Assembly: GCA_031310005.1 (NCBI GenBank)
Contig: CM062386.1
Span: forward strand, 3,038,001 to 3,102,000
Reading direction: 5' to 3'
Source of the DNA: Dactylellina haptotyla
Taxonomy: Eukaryota; Ascomycota; Orbiliomycetes; Orbiliales; Orbiliaceae
DNA length: 64,000 nucleotides
The stretch's first letter is position 1. Every line of letters begins with the position of its first letter. This document shows, one piece after another, positions 9,053-20,299 of the stretch. The translations under genes and the position numbers were made by a program. The notes beneath the pieces were generated by a model that was given only the letters and a program-made list of their open reading frames with translations, ran no database searches and was not told the origin of the DNA.

Positions 9053-12000
9053 CTATCTAGCGCACGATACACACTCAGAATCTTCGGTTTGTCCAAGAGG
9101 AACCCCCAAAGACTTTCCGAGAATCTGTAAGTCAATCGCTAATGAATATATTTTCCCACCTTCACGTATTACCCCAATAACTCCAGTCTTATCATCTTTA
9201 CCGCCAGCGTATACCCTATGGCGATAGGTGGGCGGGATTCGAAGGAAGGCCTGCTTTCCCATGTATAACCACTCGCCTTTGAAGTGTAGGAATCTTGCTT
9301 TCGCAATATCATGCTCGGTCTTTTCGTGTAGTTGTATTTTCTCTAAATTGTCCTGAGAAAGTTTCATCACCCAAAACCCCAGGTCGATGCAGGAATTATT
9401 CGAACAGAAACCTATCTGATGGTAGATTATGGGGATGTTGAAATGTTTTGAGATTACAGTCGTTCCATTAGTAAGATTATACAATCTGATACTGAACCTA
9501 TTCACTATTACCACCAAGTTTCCATCTCGAGAGTATTCCATCGCCATTGGGGTATCCAGTTTTAGATGGGGCACTAGTTTAGAATCATCTGTTGACATGA
9601 CCCAATAGCCGATGCTTGAACCGCACGCGAATGCAATGGTGGATTCGTCCGGCGAAATAGCTATTGCAGTTATAGTTATAGGTTCGTGGAAGATTCCCAG
9701 AAGATTTTTTTGGTATAAAGTTTTCGAATCAGATACATCCAAAATGTAAATTTCCCCATTGTTGGCCACAACAAGAATGTTGGCGTTCTGCGAGAACGCT
9801 ATAACAATTGTTTTGAAGTAGCCCATATCCAGTATAGTCTGGCTGATTATATTGAGAGTAACTGGATTCCAGACCACCAATCTGCAATATTTGTGATCCA
9901 TCGCCGCTGCTTTAAGACCATCTGGTGAGATTGCTATTGCGTCGGCGGGTCCATCATCGTTCTGAAATGGTTTGGATGAAATCTTAGGAGACTGGCTTTG
10001 TATTTTTTGTCTATAGATATCTCTGGTTTCGATTTTAGAAGTTTCCACATATTTTTCGGAATTATTATATTGGAATGCATGAATATGATCCATAAATCGG
10101 CTTACTGCAGATTTTTGATCAGGTTTCCATATTCTAATTGCATGGCCATTTCTCTTTGAATAGGTAGCGAACAAAGATCCATTGTTCAATGGCATCACAA
10201 TTGCTTCGGGTACGTCGCTCGGACCGTCGACCTCTAGTATAAACCCTGTATCTGGGTCCCAGAGGACGAAATTTCCCTCACGGTTGAGGTAACACAGGAA
10301 AATTCCGCCAGGTAAAGGGAATATTGTTGTATTCTGAAAAACAACATCTTCTTCTGCCCACTCAATTGGGCTACTTTCAGTGACAGTTGAAATTTCGTGC
10401 AAGCAAATTGCACTGAAAGTACTCCTTCCATAGATGCAAATCAATCTTTTGCTAGATCTTGACCAATAGATGTCCCTTATATCACCGGGAACACTAAAAG
10501 TTAAGACCTTATCATCAGACCGAAAGTTCAGCACCGTGATAGTATCCATAGACCCACGCCCGTATAAGAGACATATACGATTGCTCCTTAAAATTAATGT
10601 CATTTCATGCAGCAACCAGTTACCGGAAGCCGGAGACTGTAGTTGATAAACAGTGCTTCCTTCCAGCAACTCATATATCCGAATTTCTCCTCGAGAAACT
10701 GCTATAAAATTTTGCCCATCTGGTAAGAACTCCAATATCGAAATACTCCTCCGATGTCTCTCGCAATTGGTTATATTAGAGAAAAAACCTTCTTTTTGTG
10801 GGTAGAATATCATCACATCTGTCTCATAAGACGCAATGCAATATTTAACGTCAAAAGATAATCTTAAGTGCTTGATATGTTGTTTGTACCTTGGCCACCC
10901 TGTGTTCGGAAAATAAAAGGGAAAGTGCGAAATCCAGGTCTTTGTCGGTATTTCGAATACACAGATAGCTAACGAAGCAACTGTGGCAGGACTAAAATCT
11001 CCCCTAGCCAAGATATATATACTATCACCACTAGGCGCCCATTGGATCCGTTGATCATAGTTCCGAGTTTTCACTTGTACTTCGGATGATAGAGCCTCCC
11101 TCCAAGATGTCTCAAGAATGGATATCCCAGTAGATATATCCCAGATTTTTAGCAATGTGGATATAAATACGGCAGCAACAAGGCGATTGTCTGGGGAAAT
11201 CGCTAAATTTTGTACCGATTCCTTTGAGTTTTCTAGAACCTGTAGACAACCATTCCATTTTTCTTGAATTTGAGGTTGTGACCTGATCCACGTAGGTATC
11301 TTAGGAGAGTAGTTTTGTTTAATCCAACTGCTGTTTGGGCTAAATATCAGCGCGGACGAGTATATTTGTAAAGGAGCCGTTTCAAAGAGTCCTCGTTGTT
11401 CAAGTATGAAGCACGAAGCATCTTGTATCTCAGAATATAAGATCAAGCTTCCGCTTATGCCCTATTTAGACGGCATAAAGATATCTATTAGTGCTCTTGG
11501 TTTTAAATAGTCAACTAAAATTATGCTCTAATTTTTGAAAATTTATCGTACCTGATATATGTCTAGCAGATATTGAATCTGGGCAGCCCCATAGCTAACT
11601 TTCCCAAGAAGTGTAAGAACTTCTATCCAGTACAAGAATCTTTCTTTCACAAAGTCTTGAACCAAACTAGTGAGCTCCGGATAGGGATCAGTTGATATGG
11701 TTTTAAGATGGCTAGCCCAATTACAACTCGCGTATTCCAAATCGACTATAGAAGATATCTTAGTATCGTCTGGTCTCGATAGAAGTCCCTCAGGAGTATC
11801 CAGATTGCAAATATTCTGTTGTAGCCGGCTTCTGAGAAGCGTTAAGCAGCCTTTAACAATCCACTGATGGTTTGAGTCGATGGTACCGGGAATTATAGAG
11901 TTTTTGAGTCCAACTCGATCTTCTAGAAAATCTTTCGCTGATAGGTGGACGAAATATATAGTGTCTTCAGATTTTGATACTGTCTGGCTCACGAGACTAG

Positions 12001-13347
12001 TTTCAGCTTGTAATGTTAAAAAAGAGCCGCACTTTGTTATGATTTTTACAAGCTCTTTTAAGCTTTCTTCCAACTCCCGAGTTTCCGAGCTGACAATTGA
12101 TATTAATTCCGAACAGCGAAGTGGGCGAAAAGCAAAGGTAACGGTGGAAAGAAGTAAAAAGCAAAGCCGCCGATTTTTACTATTGGAAGTCGCTTGGAAT
12201 ATGTTTTTGGCCATTCTATCGAACATGGCATCCAACCCAGGTGGAATGTCGTTGAGTATCTGTTCAGCATCAGTCCACCGATCTGATTCTTCTAGAGATT
12301 TACAAACGAGATGCACACACAAGTACGTCCCCTGTGCATTTTTGTTTAGAACTTCGGTGATTTTGTCTCCTTGTTCTGCTGCCAACTCATACTCTCGCAT
12401 CAGAAAATCTACCTTTTTTTCAATGAACGTTGCTATACCTCTATCGACCTGGATTTGGCTCGCTTCTAATACAATTGTGCGATGGTGGTCCACGGTTCGA
12501 AAGAATCTGTCTATTTTTTCATGGTTGCGGCTTGATAACATCCATCTCAGTTTTGGGGCCTTCTCTGTCGTAAATTTAATTAATTTGAGCAAGTCTTTCC
12601 AATTCTCACCGCATTCGTCGAGAGCATCAACGAACAGAAAGTAACCGTCGAAAGATTGGTCTTTGAGGATCTCCACTAAGACCTCCTGAAGGATAAACCT
12701 TACACTGGGGCCTTCAAAAATTTTGGCTCCCCGCGTTTCGTGTCTAGCTTGGAGGTATTTAACAAGCACTTCATTCGATTTTTGATCTAGAAGATGGTGG
12801 AGTAGCCCTCGTAAGACTGCATCCGCAGTGCTTAGTCTATCATCAGTTGCACGGCAGAAAAAAAACGACATTGCGCAACGCCTCGATTTCGGAAGTAGGT
12901 TTGCTAAGTAATTGATGATTCCAATCATCATCATAGTCTTTCCTTTGCCAGGGTTGCCGGTGATTCGTAGGATTCGGTGCTCGTCATCACTGAGCCATTG
13001 TTGAAAAGTCTGGTCTTCAAAGACCCAGTCGTATGCAGACTCGATCAACCCGTTCGCTGCCTGCTCGAGTCTAAGTTTCTCTGCTGAAGGATCTACCGAA
13101 TCGATTGAATAGAGATCTCTTAAACAAAGAAATCGGCCTATGCATTCAGTAACTTCGATCAGCCCTCCTCCCGGATGTGGTATTTTACTAGCAATATAGT
13201 GCTAGGCTCGAAGTCCCCTTCAAACTTACCGGGATCGTGTCGGTCACTAAAGCAGATACTTTCCGCCTGAATCTTGGTTTTACCCAAAAACATGGGCCCA
13301 CCATTGTTTTCTGCATTTCCTTGGATTTTAAATCCCCTGAAAGCCAT
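9053..13347 (-). CDS. NACHT-WD40-type NLR (STAND) receptor, three-exon model
   Basis: Model: exon 1 13347-13230, exon 2 13164-11552, exon 3 11461-9053, about 1379 aa. Exon 1 ends at a GTAAGT donor at 13229; several AG acceptors (13165, 13153) keep the frame, so this junction is only approximate. The second intron, 11551-11462, has a GTACGA donor and a CTAAATAG acceptor. Exon 2 reads CIGRFLCLRDLYSIDS, a linker typical of HET-E-like fungal NLRs. It is followed by a NACHT domain with Walker A GNPGKGKT and Walker B YFLFVDALDE, then a helical region ending in a WIEVLTLLGKV block. Exon 3 opens with APLQIYSSALIFSP, the usual junction to the WD40 array. The roughly 700-residue array is divergent: the repeats are recognisable as AISPDGLKAAA- or FSPNS-like strands but are not near-identical, unlike HET-E recognition arrays. 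NLRs of this type mediate nonself recognition or regulated cell death. No N-terminal effector domain is recognised in the short exon 1. Confidence 0.85.
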
Positions 13348-14255
13348 CTGGTCTCTTTGTGGCGGGTTGCCGAGTCGGGCTGATATGCTAAGAGTTAGAT
13401 GGTATTCTGGTGATGTTTGTCTGAAGGTTTGGATACCAACCCCATTTTCGATCAAGCGGGGTCAATGTCCTCTCAAATTGCTACCTGAGCTTCAGCCTTG
13501 CATATAGCGGTACTTATTTGCACTGTGGTCAATATGTGAATATGCATCTTCAAAGGTACCTACTAAGCGCAGCCTTGTGCCTATATGTGTTGTGGGGCGT
13601 ATCTAGGCCGCGGCGTTGGACTGTCACTGTCTAGCTATGTATTCTAATTAATTTATATAGTAATGCTCAAAGTAGTTTAATATGCTCAGCCGTGTAAATA
13701 TATATCTATCTTGTAGTGCATGCAATCAAGCCGTTGTACGGGTAAAATAAGAGTATCATGCGAGCATGGTAAACTCTATTAGCTTGAGGATATCAAAGGC
13801 ATAAGAGTGGGTTAAACCCAATCGATTATTTTTAGCACCTTCTGTACTTAAATTTGTGATGTCCGGGTACAAAACCGGAATTTTCGAATTTTTAAATTTT
13901 ACAGATAAATCATGTCAGAAATACACCTTGAAAAGAATTACACTAACAACAGAAATAGGCAATTACAATACATTAATGGATAAAAAGAAATAATTAAGCG
14001 AACCAGACAAAGAAAGTGGCAAATCAAACAGAGGGATCTAGAGGAGATGGCGAGTTAGTTGAGCTGTAGCTATTGTAATTAAGTAATGAATTGCAAAACG
14101 ATTGACTTTCGACAAGATAGCTGGTATGATTTCTCCATACCATTCAAATTCCTGCTGCATGCTGACGTCCTTACAAGCTATCATAGGCATAAAAGAGAAA
14201 AGTGAGACCTTACTCACTTCCAAGAACCTGATGGTCACGCAAGATTTCTAGATCG
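13348..14255. other. Gene-free region between NLR and small conserved gene
   Basis: About 900 bp upstream of the NLR start and downstream of the next minus-strand gene. It should carry the NLR promoter; the stretch 13520-14000 is AT-rich and has no coding signal. Short frames here lack any domain. Confidence 0.4.
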
Positions 14256-14675
14256 TTAGCTGGAGTCGCCCGAGCTAGAGCTCGGACCAGCCTCATATAG
14301 AGACGGTTCGACTTGGGCCTCCCAGTATGTTGTAGTACCTTCGGGAACCAACCCTTTCTTCTCAAGTTTTGCGAGAACAGCAACCGCAAACCGTTGGCAG
14401 CTCTGAACAGGAACGTTTTGCACAGCTGCTTTGAGTTTTTTAATATTGGATTCAGAGATGGTACCGATTTTATACCTCTCTTCTATACCATGACTTTCAA
14501 CTCTCTTGCCGGCCTGGATTTGCAGTGTATAATCAGTTTTTAGAGATGGGCCACCTTGCACGTGGTACCAAGTTCCTTTTTCAGCCTTTGGGAGTGCAGT
14601 CATGATGAGCCAGTGTCTACCTCCATCCGACTTACGTCGGTGACAGAGACAAATGTAAAGATCTAGGGTCGACAT
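14256..14675 (-). CDS. Small conserved fungal protein (DUF6914-like)
   Basis: A protein of 139 aa from the ATG at 14675 (MSTLDLYICLCHR). A longer in-frame extension to 14726 begins with TTG and has no ATG, so 14675 is the better start. The layout resembles the fungal family annotated as DUF6914: an N-terminal strand, a GGRHWLIMTALP segment in which a basic/aromatic pair precedes a strand, GTWYHVQGG, a Y-x-L-Q-I block, a central charged helix, QSCQRFAVAVLAKLEKKGLV and a Ser-rich tail. The biochemical role of that family is unknown to me. It sits upstream of, and in the same orientation as, the NACHT NLR. The frame is intact. The family match is from pattern memory and should be read as tentative. 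Confidence 0.65.
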   Translation of the reverse strand: MSTLDLYICLCHRRKSDGGRHWLIMTALPKAEKGTWYHVQGGPSLKTDYTLQIQAGKRVESHGIEERYKIGTISESNIKKLKAAVQNVPVQSCQRFAVAVLAKLEKKGLVPEGTTTYWEAQVEPSLYEAGPSSSSGDSS

Positions 14676-15871
14676 TGTTGCCAGAAAGGGTACTATGAGA
14701 AGGAAAGGAATACATAGTAGAAGCAATCAAATCAAATCTAGAGAATATAAAGACACCTAAAAATGTAACAAATGATCGAGTTTGAATTGAATATGATTCG
14801 AAAGTGCCTGCTTTCTGGGTGAGAAGGTGAAATCCTTGAACTTTAGAAACTGTGAATTTGACCTAAGGCAGCAGAAGCCCTCCGAACTCATGTTTCTAGA
14901 GTGTTGATATCATGTTGATAGAGTCTTTGAATCTTGAGCTATGCTTTCAGATGGGTCAATCTTTGTCTCGGTGATTACGCGAGATTAGAGATTACTGGTT
15001 TCCGATCTAAACGCTTCCAAGCCGGCCGCAGCGCGCCTGAAATAGCCAGCGCTTGTTTTTTAAGCTCTGATCTTTGAAGCTTGAAGTAGGTTAGCAAGAA
15101 GACAATTCAACGAAGTAAAATTAATTCTACAACTTTATAAGAATGAGTCTCAGTTTCTTTCCTAACAAGCTAGCTACGATGCGTAATTTTGTAATATATC
15201 GCATGAGCTCAGTTGCATCAAGGTGACCAAGATCGTCTGGCCTATCGAGTTTTCCCTAACCTATAATATGTTACGAATTTATGCAGCTTCTAGCATTTTC
15301 CAACATGCTATAGCTCACATGTTGGCTTAATACACGCGGACGCGTATGTATATTTCTAGTCTCGTAGGAGGTTCTTAACAAATCACAAGCTTGCAATTGT
15401 GAGATTGAAAGGGAGAAAATGTGTTGCTAACGTGCGAAATTACAAACAAGAGTTGAGTCCTCGTCGCATCGAACCTTCCACAGGACTCTGCTACCAATAA
15501 AAACATGTTGGAGGCAGGCTGTGCGCCTGAATTCACCTCTACGAGGTTACTGTGTGGTGTGTACGAAGAATAGACGGGATCACTATGACTATAGTCTGCC
15601 GTTTCGAACGTTTCTTTTAAATTTGTCTCTCTGATCGATTTCTTTGTTCTCCTTGTGAGTCGCGTGTGTCTGGTGCAGAGTGGTGAAGAAATTGGGCTGC
15701 TATTACAACAGAACATTGCGGCACAGCACCTCCTGCCAGCATCCACCTTGAAATTCAAAAAATTCCCTTCCTTAGTTCAGCGCTTAAGAATCCCTAGAAA
15801 CCACTTCTCAACCAAATCAACCAAAAGAGGGGTACATCCGGCATTCAGGTCACCAATCGCCAAAGCTCGAA
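14676..15871. other. Gene-free divergent region
   Basis: About 1.2 kb between the small gene at 14675 (minus) and the kinase at 15872 (plus). It should hold both promoters. An antisense frame of 127 codons (15375-15758) is Cys/Ser/Thr-rich without domain features, overlaps the probable 5' UTR of the kinase and is not accepted as a gene. Confidence 0.45.
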
Positions 15872-16645
15872 ATGAGAATCCTTACCACCGAAGAGATAGA
15901 ACAGGGGACGAGGATAATTCCAGGGGATCTCAAGGATATCCGCAAAATCGATGATACCACTGTCGTGAAGATCGGAGATTACAGACTCAGCGAAGGCGCG
16001 GCGATGCAATATATAGCCAAACACACCAAAATACCGGTTCCCAAGCTCTACGGGTGCTATAAAGATGAGAAGACACAGAAAACACATATTGTTATGGAAT
16101 ACATCGAGGGAGATTGTTTGGAAGATGTCTGGGACGGCCTCGAGTTACAAACGAAGGAGGATATCGTCAACCAGCTCAGAGACATCCTCACTGAGCTGCG
16201 TTCTCTGGAGGGTACATTTATTGGAACTGTGGATCATGCTCATTGTGAAGATGTTCTATTCGAGGAAACAAATGTGCCGCGCGGTCCTTACAATTCCGAG
16301 GAAGAATTTTCGCAAGGAATAGTTGATACGCTATTAGAGAAAGAAGATACGGCATTTCCAAGAATGGTGTGCGCTATGGTCAAAGACGTTCTGAAAGGTC
16401 ACAAAATTGTCTTCACACATGGGGATTTTCTTCCTAGAAACATAATGGTTAAGGATGGAAAGGTAGCAGCAATATTAGATTGGGAGATGTCTGGCTGGTA
16501 TCCCGAATATTGGGAGTACACAAAAATATTCTATCGGCCGCCGTATCTCAAGGGTTGGTTCAATGATGGAATGGTGAATAAGCTTACCAAGCCATATTAC
16601 GCCGAGCTAGCAGTCATGATCCAGGCGCGGGAAGTAATTTGGTGA
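15872..16645 (+). CDS. APH-family phosphotransferase-like protein
   Basis: A 257-aa protein from the ATG at 15872. It has the aminoglycoside-phosphotransferase/choline-kinase-like fold signature. A small N-terminal lobe with IPVPKLYGCY (54-63) and HIVMEYIEGDCLEDVW (72-87) leads to the catalytic loop HGDFLPRN at 183-190, where D185 is the likely catalytic Asp and N190 a metal ligand. AAILDWEMSGWYPEYWEY (199-216) carries the DFG-equivalent Asp 203. Fungal genomes hold large families of such proteins, mostly of unknown substrate; the size is normal for them. The name does not imply antibiotic resistance. No introns are needed and the gene is intact. Confidence 0.85.
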   Translation: MRILTTEEIEQGTRIIPGDLKDIRKIDDTTVVKIGDYRLSEGAAMQYIAKHTKIPVPKLYGCYKDEKTQKTHIVMEYIEGDCLEDVWDGLELQTKEDIVNQLRDILTELRSLEGTFIGTVDHAHCEDVLFEETNVPRGPYNSEEEFSQGIVDTLLEKEDTAFPRMVCAMVKDVLKGHKIVFTHGDFLPRNIMVKDGKVAAILDWEMSGWYPEYWEYTKIFYRPPYLKGWFNDGMVNKLTKPYYAELAVMIQAREVIW

Positions 16646-17046
16646 ACTTGGAGTTCCAATCCTGTACCTAGTTGGAGTTCTTCGTTGTTATTTTAGACCC
16701 CGGAAATTAAGGCTAGAATTCTGGAAATATAAAAGCATATAATTGACATGAAACATATCTTTCTAACCATTGTATTGGCTGTTTCGTCTACCGCGTAACA
16801 GGAGGTTTAAAAAGTCCATAGTTCTAGTTCTAGCGCGATAAATCGATGTCTTCGCAGCGTTAATCCTACTTAGCTGAATAAAATATGCCTTGAATGCATG
16901 AATTCGTGCATGGGGAAACGAGATCTTTGGTAGGTCCTTCGCTTTTTACTAAAATCTTGCAGTCTTGTACCTACACAAAGAACCTCTTGTTTCATTCAAC
17001 GTTTCATAGTCACCCAAAAATCCAACACCATGACTGAGCCTTCATT
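16646..17046. other. Intergenic region with a start-overlapping uORF
   Basis: A 400-bp spacer between two plus-strand genes. A six-codon upstream frame starts at the ATG at 17030 in a good context (ACACCATGA) and ends with the TGA at 17048-17050, overlapping the ATG of the next gene at 17047 in the form ATGA. This could allow termination-reinitiation. No other gene is seen. Confidence 0.4.
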
Positions 17047-18306
17047 ATGAACATCACGACTACATATCAAGGCCTCTACCGTGACCCCCTCAACTACTCA
17101 CCCCCTACAACGATATACTATACCTTGATTCTAAATACCGTAAAAATGAAGCACGACTACCCCGCCCCTTTTATCATCGCCCCACTCTCAGACCATACCC
17201 ATACTTTCATCCTCCTCCATGGCCGCGGTAGTAATGGGCCTAAATTCGGCCAGGTCCTCGTTGAATCTGCAATTACATACTCTACCCCAACCTCCGCCGA
17301 CAACAACAACGGCAACAGCAGCACCCTCCAACAAACCTTCCCAAACGTCAAATTTATCTTTCCAACCGCCAAAAAACGCCGCTCCAAAGTCTTTAAACGG
17401 ATACCCATAAACCAATGGTTTGATAACTACTCTCTTGATGATCCCAGTGAGCGAGAACATTTACAAGTTGATGGTTTGAGGGAGACAACGGAAGTTGTAC
17501 ATCAACTTATCAGAGACGAAGTGGAGGGGGGGATACCTTTGGAGAGGATTGTGCTCGGAGGATTGAGTCAAGGCTGTGCTTCATCGGTTTATGCGATGTT
17601 GACCTTTGAAGGGGGTAGGTTGGGGGGCTATATTGGGATGAGTGGGTGGTTTCCATTTGTTAAGTATGTCAATGGAAATGACAAGGGGGAGAAGGTAAAA
17701 GAAGCGGAAGACATTCTAAGTGGAGATCGGGGATTTGGTATTAATACGCATGGGATTGATTTTGGTGATGAGTTTGGGAGTAAAGCAGAAGTATCTGATG
17801 AAGATGAAAGTGACGAGGAAAATGAAAGTGACGAGGAAAATGAAAGTCACGAGGAAAATGAAAGTCACGAGGAAAATGAAAGTCACGAGGAAGATAATAA
17901 TGAAGATGAGGATGAGGATGAGAACAATGATACGGCTAGTAATCACATTAAAAAGACAGCACCACCCACTACGGAATCCACAAGTACACCCCAACAGCGG
18001 CTAAATGTCATAGAGGCTTTAAATTTTCTCAGAGAAAACATCGACTTCGCCCTCATCGACACCGAAGCTGGAGCTGACGACCAAAATTTGTCAGTTCTAA
18101 GGACTCCGGTCTTTTTAGGCCACGGAGAGGAGGATGAGAAAGTGAGCGTAAAGCTTGGGGAGAAGATTAGAGATGCCTTAGTCGGCACTTTCTTTATGAG
18201 TGTGACGTGGAAGTCGTACGCGGAGTTTGGGCATTGGTATAAAGTACCCGATGAGATTGATGATATTGTGAACTTTTTGAAGAGGAATGTTGAAGGTCTA
18301 GCGTAA
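17047..18306 (+). CDS. Alpha/beta hydrolase of the acyl-protein thioesterase/carboxylesterase family
   Basis: A 419-aa protein. The oxyanion-loop motif LLHGRGSN is at 56-63 and KFIFPTAKKR at 102-111. The nucleophile elbow GGLSQG at 171-176 places Ser174; the acid is probably Asp363 in GHGEEDEKV, and His396 lies in FGHWY. This is the order expected of phospholipase/carboxylesterase-type thioesterases (PF02230), which cleave acyl groups from proteins or lysophospholipids. The family is usually about 220-280 aa. The excess here is a highly acidic insert at about 210-320 between the nucleophile and the acid, partly made of an 18-bp tandem repeat (17804-17893). The ATG at 17047 is used; a second in-frame ATG at codon 34 would still include the whole fold. 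Substrate unknown. Confidence 0.82.
   Translation: MNITTTYQGLYRDPLNYSPPTTIYYTLILNTVKMKHDYPAPFIIAPLSDHTHTFILLHGRGSNGPKFGQVLVESAITYSTPTSADNNNGNSSTLQQTFPNVKFIFPTAKKRRSKVFKRIPINQWFDNYSLDDPSEREHLQVDGLRETTEVVHQLIRDEVEGGIPLERIVLGGLSQGCASSVYAMLTFEGGRLGGYIGMSGWFPFVKYVNGNDKGEKVKEAEDILSGDRGFGINTHGIDFGDEFGSKAEVSDEDESDEENESDEENESHEENESHEENESHEEDNNEDEDEDENNDTASNHIKKTAPPTTESTSTPQQRLNVIEALNFLRENIDFALIDTEAGADDQNLSVLRTPVFLGHGEEDEKVSVKLGEKIRDALVGTFFMSVTWKSYAEFGHWYKVPDEIDDIVNFLKRNVEGLA
17804..17893 (+). repeat. 18-bp coding tandem repeat, five units
   Basis: Five in-frame copies of an 18-bp unit encode alternating six-residue units of the type NESDEE/NESHEE inside the hydrolase gene. The last three units differ from the first two by a GAC-to-CAC change (Asp to His). 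Because the unit is a multiple of three, copy-number change would alter only the length of the acidic loop. Confidence 0.85.
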
Positions 18307-19225
18307 TATGAGGGACTAGACACGTCTAGTAGATAGTGATGGACGTCGTTACCATAGAACTGGTAATTACGAGAAAGTCGGTGTTCTTGGGATCCAGGCT
18401 TATTATTATAATATTGATATTAGAGTGGAGACCTCGAAGAGAGACAGAATTCTAGAATGACAACGCAATAAATTTATCTAGCATTGTAAACTTGAAGTCT
18501 TTATGTAATTCTCAGAATTCAAGTGCTCATATTTTTATGTCTATACATTATAAATTTTCGCGACGGGAAAAGCCAACGAGGAGATAGCGGTATAAATACA
18601 GCTGTGATCGCAGTTAAGAAGTCGTCGGAGTCGCAGGCTTGTATCACCACCTTCCTGGTTACGCTGAAGGCGGTGGTTGACATAATTGTCACTTTTGACC
18701 ACTTTTGGCCACAATAAAATTTGAGGTAAGCAACAGCTAAGCGATAGACGCTATACCCTTGAGGCTCTTATATGATCAAAAGTTAGTAAAAAGTACTCTC
18801 GCGGGATGATCGAGGGCGTCCGACTTAATAACAAATTCGTCATACAAAGCTTGCAAAGTAGCGGCCGAAAAGCCAATTTCAACCGAAACGAGTTGCTCTT
18901 TTTGGCGTCATTCTTGACAACACCCGACGTCAACCTCGGGTCGGCCCTAGTGATGTGAATTCGAGCTATGATCACTACCTTCGCGCGGGAAAGTGGATCT
19001 TGTGGAGACTAAAATGCGGAGTCAATATGGCGAGAAAACTGGGGTCTGGAGGGACGCTTTGAGCTAGGTCATCATCACACGACAGCAGTATAAAAGCTCC
19101 TTGGCTCGGACGAAAAGGACCCCCGATAACTTCTCATTCGATTGATTGGAAAGCTCCTGCTGTGTCAAGACGCCACACTAGAGAAGAATACAGAATATAT
19201 AATCTTGTCATTCACTAAATTGATC
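18307..19225. other. Intergenic region
   Basis: About 900 bp between plus-strand genes. An antisense frame at 18751-18975 (74 codons) has no recognised domain and no neighbour in frame. The promoter of the next gene is marked by the TATA box at 19089. Confidence 0.4.
19089..19096 (+). promoter_or_regulatory. TATA box of the putative cyclase gene
   Basis: TATAAAAG lies 137 bp upstream of the ATG at 19226, a plausible position for a TATA element with a leader of about 100 nt. Confidence 0.45.
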
Positions 19226-20299
19226 ATGTCAGGTACTGCGAAATCTCGGCTCTCTCAAATCCGTAACTTCATCACCGGCACTGGAGCTCAAATGGCCACA
19301 CCGTGGGATCCGGAGAGTACACAGTTCCCCATCCGTTCACAGCTCCCAGCGCTTCCAGGCGCTCCCAAAGATGCAGCATGGGTCTGGGGCCCTGAAGACC
19401 AACTCGGCCGCCTGAATCTTCTCACGCCGACACGTGTAAAGGCGGCCAGCGCTGAAATTCGCACAGGCGAGCTCATTCCCGTCAATCTACCTTTAAACGT
19501 TCCCGAGCAGCCATCTTTTGGCCGAGAAACCTTCAAGCATACCATCAAGAGTATTCGTGATGGTATCGTGTTTGACGATCTATACCACCTGAACACCCAG
19601 AGTGGTACTCAATGGGACGGTTTCAGACACTTCAGCCATTTATCCTCGCAGACATTCTACAATGGCGCGAAGAAGGAAGATATCATGGGCGATGCGGCCA
19701 ATGATAAGTGCAGCGTGCATTTCTGGTCTCAACATGGAATCGCGGGTCGTGGGGTGCTACTCGATTATTGGGGGTACGCGCAGAGTAAAGGGATCAAATA
19801 CGATCCGTACGAACACCACTCGATCTCGTGGGAGGAATTGCGCGCCTGTGGAACCGCGCAGGGGATAGATATTCGACCAGCTGCGCAGGGTGGAGATATC
19901 AAGGTTGGTGATATTCTGTTTGTACGAAGCGGTTTCAATGTGGCATATCAGAATCGATCACCAGAAGAGCGCGCGAAGGCGGCGTTGAGACAGGATCCGG
20001 ATTTGAAATGGGCGGGTTTGGAGCAGAGCGAGACGATGCTCGACTGGCTGCACGATTCATATTTTGCAGCTGTTGCCGGTGATGCGCCTAGTTTTGAGGC
20101 GTGGCCGACAAAGCAGGAGTATTATATGCATGAATATATTTTGGCGCTATGGGGTATGCCGCTTGGAGAGATGCTGGATCTCGAGAAACTAGCTAAGCGA
20201 TGTCGCGAGACCGGAAGGTGGGTTTTCTTCTTTGTTAGTAGTCCGGCGAATGTGGAGCGAGGAGTCAGTTCGCATGTCAATGGGACTGCTATTCTCTAA
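19226..20299 (+). CDS. Putative cyclase (kynurenine-formamidase-like metal hydrolase)
   Basis: A 357-aa protein from the ATG at 19226 (MSGTAKSRL). The frame extends 28 codons upstream to a TTG but has no ATG there, so 19226 is chosen. It contains WVWGPEDQLGRLNLLTP near the start and SGTQWDGFRHFSH (about residues 126-138). The latter is the variant of the HxGTHxDxPxH metal motif typical of fungal members of the putative cyclase family PF04199. Further blocks are VGDILFVRSGF and the C-terminal GRWVFFFVSSP. Bacterial relatives hydrolyse N-formylkynurenine or act on isatin; the fungal subfamily is uncharacterised to my knowledge. No introns are needed. Confidence 0.85.
   Translation: MSGTAKSRLSQIRNFITGTGAQMATPWDPESTQFPIRSQLPALPGAPKDAAWVWGPEDQLGRLNLLTPTRVKAASAEIRTGELIPVNLPLNVPEQPSFGRETFKHTIKSIRDGIVFDDLYHLNTQSGTQWDGFRHFSHLSSQTFYNGAKKEDIMGDAANDKCSVHFWSQHGIAGRGVLLDYWGYAQSKGIKYDPYEHHSISWEELRACGTAQGIDIRPAAQGGDIKVGDILFVRSGFNVAYQNRSPEERAKAALRQDPDLKWAGLEQSETMLDWLHDSYFAAVAGDAPSFEAWPTKQEYYMHEYILALWGMPLGEMLDLEKLAKRCRETGRWVFFFVSSPANVERGVSSHVNGTAIL

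Noticed and set aside
11880-12644. Plus-strand frame of 254 codons
   Set aside because: Lies wholly inside the NACHT exon on the opposite strand and has no recognised domain; the NACHT Walker motifs are on the minus strand.
15375-15758. Minus-strand frame of 127 codons
   Set aside because: No domain or bias and overlaps the promoter/leader of the APH-like gene.
17716-18323. Frames antisense or frame-shifted to the acidic repeat (MKVTRK-type and FLVTFI-type repeats)
   Set aside because: Repeated peptides come from the 18-bp repeat in other frames of the esterase gene.
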